This document shows, in pieces, positions 58,056 through 64,000 of a stretch of 64,000 bases of DNA (the stretch's first letter is position 1; every line of letters begins with the position of its first letter). The DNA comes from Gordionus sp. m RMFG-2023 (Eukaryota; Nematomorpha; Gordioida; Chordodea; Parachordodidae). The stretch is from the NCBI RefSeq assembly GCF_954871325.1, contig NC_088775.1, forward strand, positions 35,627,561 through 35,691,560, read 5' to 3'. Under the pieces are notes generated by a model, which was not told the origin of the DNA, made no database searches, and worked only from the letters and a program-made list of their open reading frames with translations. Made by a program: the position numbers and the translations under genes.

Positions 58056-60380
58056 TGTAAATATTTAAAATAGATATTGGTGCCAATTTTTCAGCGAAAA
58101 TAATTGAAGTCGTAGGGAGATAATTTTAAAACTTGTAAAAAAATCGTAATTTTTACCGGAAAATTCTTCTTTCGATCCAATATAAAAAAAGAATAATTTT
58201 TAGAAATACCTTTTACCAACTCCAATTGGTGTTATTTTCACAATAGAACTTAATTTAAACTTCAGCAAAATTATGTCCTTTTCCATATATCAGTTAAGAA
58301 TTATTTTGAAAGCAAGTTAGACTTCATCTTTATCAGGTCGGATGATTGATCATTTTTTAGTTTTCGATATATTTATAACATAGTCCACTCATTTCTTTGC
58401 GTCAGTCAACTATATTAGTATTTATAGGTTGAAGAAAGTTTAGAGTGCAATTGTTATTAGTATATTGAAACATTAATCTATTTTGAAAGCCTTTAATATA
58501 TGGATTATTATTGAACAAATCTATGTATATTAATTTATTAAATTACATAGTTTTATTTTTAGGTATCCATTATATATTTTGCTTGTTTCACTTCACATAA
58601 ATCAACTGTAAAATTGAGTATTCAAAACAAAAACTAATACAAATTGAAAAAATGTAAATTAAATAATGTATGAATTTCACAATTTCTTTTCGAATTTTGT
58701 TTCTCTTTTTTTACTATTCGCCACCTTATATATCCACTATTAGTATATGATCAAATATTAAAATAGCTAATAAAATATTAAAATTTGTATTAATAGACTG
58801 GAATAAAAGGCTAAAGTCTTCCAGTGATTATTTATTGAAACTTTTCACTAATTAAAATTATCATAAATAATACGAGAGTTTCCAGATGACCAACAATCCC
58901 TGGTCTAAGAGCTGCTTAAGTGTGTTACCTAGCATATTTGCTAGTTATCAAATTTTACCCAACTATATATTACATAAACCTTACAAGAAAATTCGTCAAA
59001 ACCGAATAAGGTCCTCCGAAAATATTATTATTTTGATCTGATGCGGAATAAGATATAAAATAAGCAAGATTCTTAAATTGTTCTGTAAATTTAATTATGA
59101 TTTTAGTCTCCCTCACCTTCCTTTTTTTAAAATTAATACTGTGTTTTTAATTCCTTTATATCAAAAAATATATAATCATCTACTTTTTTCGCAATCAAAC
59201 TATTCTCATACATAATTTGTTGCTTTTGTTTAATAAATAAAGAAATATAGTATGAGATTTTATTTTTTTAACAGTTAATTATAGTCTTGAAAACCCTACA
59301 AACTTAAATACCTACCTCCCCTTTTTCAATTGCTGTTTTGCCATATGTTTGAATATCCTTAATTCTGATCATAAGACTCAGCGACATCCTTTAAAAGATT
59401 TACATGTAAAAAATATAGAAATAACATTAAAAATGGAAATAATTTAATAATTGTGCGCTAATAGGGAACCATAATAACTAAAAATTTAAATTTTTATAAT
59501 TCGTTGGCTTCAATGGTAGAATGTTTAGTTTTGCCTTCTAAGGTTTTTAATAAACGTTAATGTTAATATCGAAAAATGGCCACTAATTGATGTCACTATT
59601 GTATTTAAAAAAATTGCTTATTTTTTGTTTCAGCAGACACACGTTTCAATTAGATAGGTTAGGGCTTAAGATACTTCTGTATATGAAAATCTTGGCTAGT
59701 GGAGTAAACAGGTGGGGGGAGGGGTGTTTTATTTTTTAATTTTTATATATTTTATACTGTTAAATAATTATTAAATAATTTGAAAAGAACAAGCAACATC
59801 TATAAAGATCATAGAATCATAAAACTCAAAAATATTTTAAATCGGGAAAAATTTTAATGTATCTAGAGGTAATTGATTTTTGAATCTTCGACATTTTAAA
59901 ACTCTGCCTAAGGCGTGCAGTAGTTTTTGTTTCGCTTATAACTGGTTTTTATTATTGACTATAAAATTGATGAATTATAATCATGCCTTACGTATTGTTC
60001 ATTGCTTTTATACCTAACATGATCTCAATCTTGGCAATTTGTTGTTGATGCACTAAAAAATATGAAATCACAATAATTATTTACATAAATCAGAGATAAT
60101 GCTTCCTTATATGGATGACTTTTCGCTTAAGGCTTGATATCATAGTTTATAATTCTGTTATGGCAAAATTGATTAAATAATTAATAAGTGAGGCACTAAA
60201 TAAACGCAAACCTGATAATTATAACTTCTATATTTTACTTCCTGACATGATGTTAATTTTGACACCTTTTTTACCAATAATTCTCTTTCCCTTTAATCCA
60301 TCTAGCAAAATTAAACAATAAAATTTTATAAAACCCTATTTAATGATTTGGTATAAGTTTCAGATTTTTCTAGCTTTGAT
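58056..60380. other. AT-rich spacer
   Basis: A 57-codon open stretch at 58870-59040 (SFQMTNNPWSKSCLSVLPSI...) has no support as a gene. A tRNA-Gly-like half is listed at 59502. Otherwise nothing was recognised. Confidence 0.4.
59502..59550 (+). pseudogene. 5' half of a tRNA-Gly-like sequence
   Basis: Reads TTCGTTGGCTTCAATGGTAG then AATGTTTAGTTTTGCCTTCT and AAGG. The D-arm with A box (TGGnTTCAATGGTAGAAT) and an anticodon arm like that of tRNA-Gly(UCC) (TGCCTTCnAAG) are recognisable. The T-arm and B box are absent, so it is a fragment. Confidence 0.35.
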
Positions 60381-60595
60381 AAAGGGCTCGATTTCCGCCG
60401 ATTTTTAAAAACGGCTAGCTTAATATCTTAGCCAGATAAATATTGCCTGAGTCTCGAGATTTCACCGATAAATGTCCAAACCTTTGTGACATCTATGATT
60501 AAAATATTCGGGCTTGCTTAATATTTTTCTTTATAAAATATATTAGCCGCTTTTAAATAGGCTCAAATCGAGTCACTTAACACTCGATTTTCAAA
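60381..60595. repeat. fold-back MITE copy 5
   Basis: Left arm agggctcgatttccgccgat with tttttaaaaacggctagc; loop gtccaaacctttgtga; right arm ttaaataggctcaaatcgag. An imperfect palindrome of about 210 bp. Confidence 0.8.
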
Positions 60596-63500
60596 AACTT
60601 GACCAACTTCAGAATTAAAGCTTGACGTCGTAGTTTTCATTTTTTTCATAATTCTGTATCTTTTTGTAGTTCTCATATTTGTTTGAGGAATTTAAAATAC
60701 TAATGAAACTCTAAATATTAGCGCACATCAGATATATAGTTTTTTTAAAATATCTTCCATTCTAGTATAATGGCAATTTATTTTTCTGCTGTCTACCAAA
60801 CGGATTAAATTAATTTACAATTGAGTACTAAATATTTATAAATTTTCAGAATAATGCTTTCAGTCGCTTTTTAATTATAAGATTGGTCAAAATTTTGTTA
60901 CTAATAATTTTTTCATTTATCTGACTACTATACTAGTTACTAATAGATCCCAAATGACATATTTTAGAATTAGATCGCCAATTATTTAGCTAACTAACGG
61001 AAATGATAAGGATAACCATAGAAAAATCAATAATATATACTATTTTTATAGGAGGAACCCATCCGAAGACCGGGAAAAACGGAATTTTAAGGGGCGAAGC
61101 CCAAAAAATATTTAACCCCCCCCCCCCACACCAAAAAAAAAATAACTCCTGGTTACACCACTGCTATTAACCCATATTGATTTTATGGCTAATTGTGGAG
61201 TGGTTTATTATTTACCATGACTATGACAATTCAAATTTACATTTCTAATCTAGCGGCCAATTATATATCACACTATAATGAGACTATATGTCACCATATA
61301 TGCAAACCATTGGTAATTTCAATTATATTTATTAGAGATTAGATTACCAAACCAAACCATGTTAGAGTGAAACAATTGAATGGAGTAGATTATATGGTTA
61401 GAATCAAAGGCATGAAGAAATATTTTAATGTCCAATGATTGACGATAAGAATTGTTAATGTTATGCTTATCTTCCCTCCTATTTGTTAGTTACGTCTACC
61501 TCCAACATAAAACGATTAGAGTGAGATGTGAACCCTTAAATCATAGTTATCTAATCTGGATAGTGTAAGATAAAGCTAAGTTATTGAACAGAGAAGATGT
61601 TTAAAAAACCTGAAATGGATAGTAAATGCGCAATCCACCGATAGAAAGACCTTAATTTGATATCTAATTTATTTCTCTCTTTAATTATCATGTATTTTGG
61701 TTATGAAACTTTAGTTGAAAAAGAAAAGGATCCGATAATAATATTATAAAAATTTGAATATTAGTTAAAGACACTGATGTGCTGGCCTGGTAGACATTTA
61801 GTTCTTTATTAAAATAAAAAATTAGATAACAAGCAATATTACATCCGGTTCAATAACGCCTTTGTTGCCTTTTAAGTGCAGCATACTTATATTTTACGTA
61901 ATAATTTATTATCCTAACTTCCGTTTATTTTACATTATATTTTTAAAATAAATTATAGCTAGCTTGTAATCTATATTATATAATATAAGTATATACCATA
62001 AAGGTGTAACAGTGTTAAAGTTCAGGTTCTTCCTCCATAACGAATTTCGTTATATCTATGATATAATTTATATATTATTTATACCTAATACGTTGTATTT
62101 GCTATAATCCTACATTCTTAACATTATTATATAATAAACCAACCCTTAATCTTTATCCGTCAAACCATTTATCTTCCTTTTTTTCTCCCCATAACCATCA
62201 TGATGATTTATATTACATTGTTTATTATTTATACTGTTTTAAATTAAACACAGATTTGTATTTAATTTCATTTCTTTTCACTTATCAGTCATTAAACCTT
62301 CTATATGTGGTTTTTATATGGTTTATCATTGAAAATAACCTAGTAGTGTTGTTAGGCAAAATCAAATTTAATGTATGGTTAGGGCTTAATTTTTTTTTAA
62401 ATTATAGTTTGGTTAAGGTTTTAGTGGTAAGAACTTTGGTTTAATCTTGAGGATTTAATTTGTTGATTTAGTATGTATAGTTTTTAAAGATAATTTAATG
62501 TATATAAAAGTCTAGACAGTTATTACTCTAAATGGTATATACTTTATATGAGTTGTGATTAAATTATATTTATAACTTCTCTTACAATAATGATGTATCA
62601 AAATGTGAGTAACTTTTGTTTTTATAAAGATAATACGCTTAATTAAAATTCAAAGATTAATTTAATTAAACAAGCAAATGTGTAATTATAATATAGTGGA
62701 AACCAAGCAAGTGTTTTGCACGTTGTGTTTTAATTTATAAGATTAAACTAATTGTATCATTGAAATGCCTCATTAGATTAAAAATAAACATGAACATGAT
62801 TAAATAAAAGTCGTGCTTTTGTAATAAAATAAAATATGAATATTATGGGATCTATAATATTCCCATTAATGGTGTGTAGTTGGATAATGCTAGATGTAGG
62901 CGAATTCGGCTCAATCTATAGGCGCGTGCCGGATAAAATCCGTTAATATTAAGAAGGCGTTTTAATTTATATTAGTTTATTTCAAATTTGAACTGCTATA
63001 TTTTTAGAAAAACTCCGAGGTCAAAGTGAAAGTTTTCGGTTAAAAACTCGGTTTCTTCGATATTTTAGTCAGCTATGTTGGCTTAAACTGCTAAAAATAT
63101 AGTATCCAAATATAGTATCAAATCTTCACCTTTTTTACTATTCAATACACAGTTATAAAAATTGTTTACATTTTAATTTAAAAAAAGATTACATAGAGGT
63201 AATAATTTTAGCGTTTTTTTATTGGATATAAAGTCTTGATATAGGCATTAGCCAACGACAATATTGCCCCCTGGAAAATTTTTATCCTCCCCTCTCCACC
63301 AATATTTACTCCATAACCCCTTAAATATAATTTTAGTAAAAAAAAGGTAACCTAAATCTTCAAAATTAATTTAGCAAGGCCATACCTCATACCCTCCTTC
63401 CACACTATTTCCTCCTACTCTACCAACTTAAAATATCGGAAGGGAGAAGGGTAAATTTCACAGACAATAAATCAACTTAAAATATTTTGTGGAGTCGTAA

Positions 63501-63696
63501 TATTTAGTGGGGTCGTTGCCACGGGAAATTATTGTTTCATAAATTTAATATCTTACCCTTTGGTGATAATTAGTCTAAATGGTAGCAATTCTTATAGATG
63601 AGCTAGAAACTGTCGAAAGAGTCCGTTTGCTTCAAGACAAAAATACCATTAAAAAATGCTAAATATTGTTTTTAAAACTATAATTTTAGAATGAGA
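60596..63696. other. AT-rich spacer with a hAT-like end
   Basis: At 61118-61165 a C tract followed by taactcctggttacaccactg gives, inverted, CAGTGGTGTAACCAGGAG, a common hAT terminus. Its partner was not found; gaagaccgggaaaaacgg and ggggcgaagcccaaaa just upstream may be interior. At 62256-62444 a hydrophobic open frame reflects low complexity. Nothing else was recognised. Confidence 0.4.
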
Positions 63697-63925
63697 CTAT
63701 GTCCTAGGTTGGCTTAATTTGGATACTTAATTGCTTTTTAGTATAGGCTAAAAAGTTTTTGAACTAGGACACCCTATTTTGGTTTGTTTTAAGTAATTGA
63801 TAGCATTGTTATTTTTCGTATTTTATTCTCGTTTTTTTGGTTTTTTTAATATTTTTCTTTTTTTTCTCGTTTTTTTAAAAAAATTTTTCTTTTCCTTAAT
63901 TTTAAACCGACCTAGGACATGGCCT
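63697..63925. repeat. short MITE, tgtcctag family, copy 2
   Basis: Inverted ends ctatgtcctaggttggctta and (inverted) ccatgtcctaggtcggttta. An inner block tttgaactaggacaccctat is shared, inverted, with the copy at 35.1 kb. About 230 bp. Confidence 0.7.
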
Positions 63926-64000
63926 GATTGCTCACCCATTTTAAGCAAATTTGTATTTTAGTAATCACCAATAATCGTGCTAGAATCAAGTATATATCAA

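Noticed and set aside
58870-59040. A 57-codon frame SFQMTNNPWSKSCL...
   Set aside because: No start, splice site or homology; treated as chance.

Overview
This window is very AT-rich nuclear DNA from an animal. The metazoan call rests on two host genes that can be read from the sequence: an LSM11-like gene (a U7 snRNP Sm-like protein, needed for animal histone pre-mRNA 3' processing) and the start of a perlecan/HSPG2-like gene (acidic Ser-Gly region followed by a SEA domain). The load of DNA transposons, the long introns full of repeats and the low GC fit a large invertebrate genome. I cannot name the phylum.

Layout. 0-4.6 kb: AT-rich sequence, a 65-bp tandem repeat, one possible orphan exon and a hAT-like element. 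4.6-8.9 kb: the last exon of LSM11 (+) converging on an unrecognised three-exon gene (-). The 1.9-kb intron of that gene holds a hAT-type MITE with an 8-bp target duplication. 9-14.8 kb: decayed repeats and a TA-flanked MITE. 14.86-23.13 kb: a stack of insertions. An ISXO2/Merlin-like element with 8-bp duplications contains a hAT MITE and a 6.4-kb TIR transposon. That transposon carries a FLYWCH-MULE inside its transposase gene and a Tc1/mariner element inside its right inverted repeat. 23.66-28.72 kb: inverted repeats with many CAATACCGTATTG palindromes around a broken integrase plus OTU-like fossil.

31.11-48.79 kb: three plus-strand exons of the perlecan-like gene. The first two are about 16.7 kb apart, and the intron between them holds a complete TIR transposon of the same family (38.1-40.8 kb), a SINE and several MITEs. 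50.8-54.1 kb: a third member of that transposon family, split by a GC-rich MITE which itself holds a fold-back MITE. 54.1-54.7 kb: the 3' end of a LINE reverse transcriptase. 55-64 kb: mostly unassigned AT-rich DNA with a clean hAT MITE, fold-back MITEs, a tRNA-Gly-like half and one possible host exon.

The host genes occupy a few kilobases and almost everything else is transposon-derived. Three small families recur: GC-rich MITEs ending in AGAGATCTGCA-like termini, fold-back MITEs, and the TIR transposon with the SDGA / HGKGPCD transposase. They are inserted into one another, so the relative order of several insertions can be read off.
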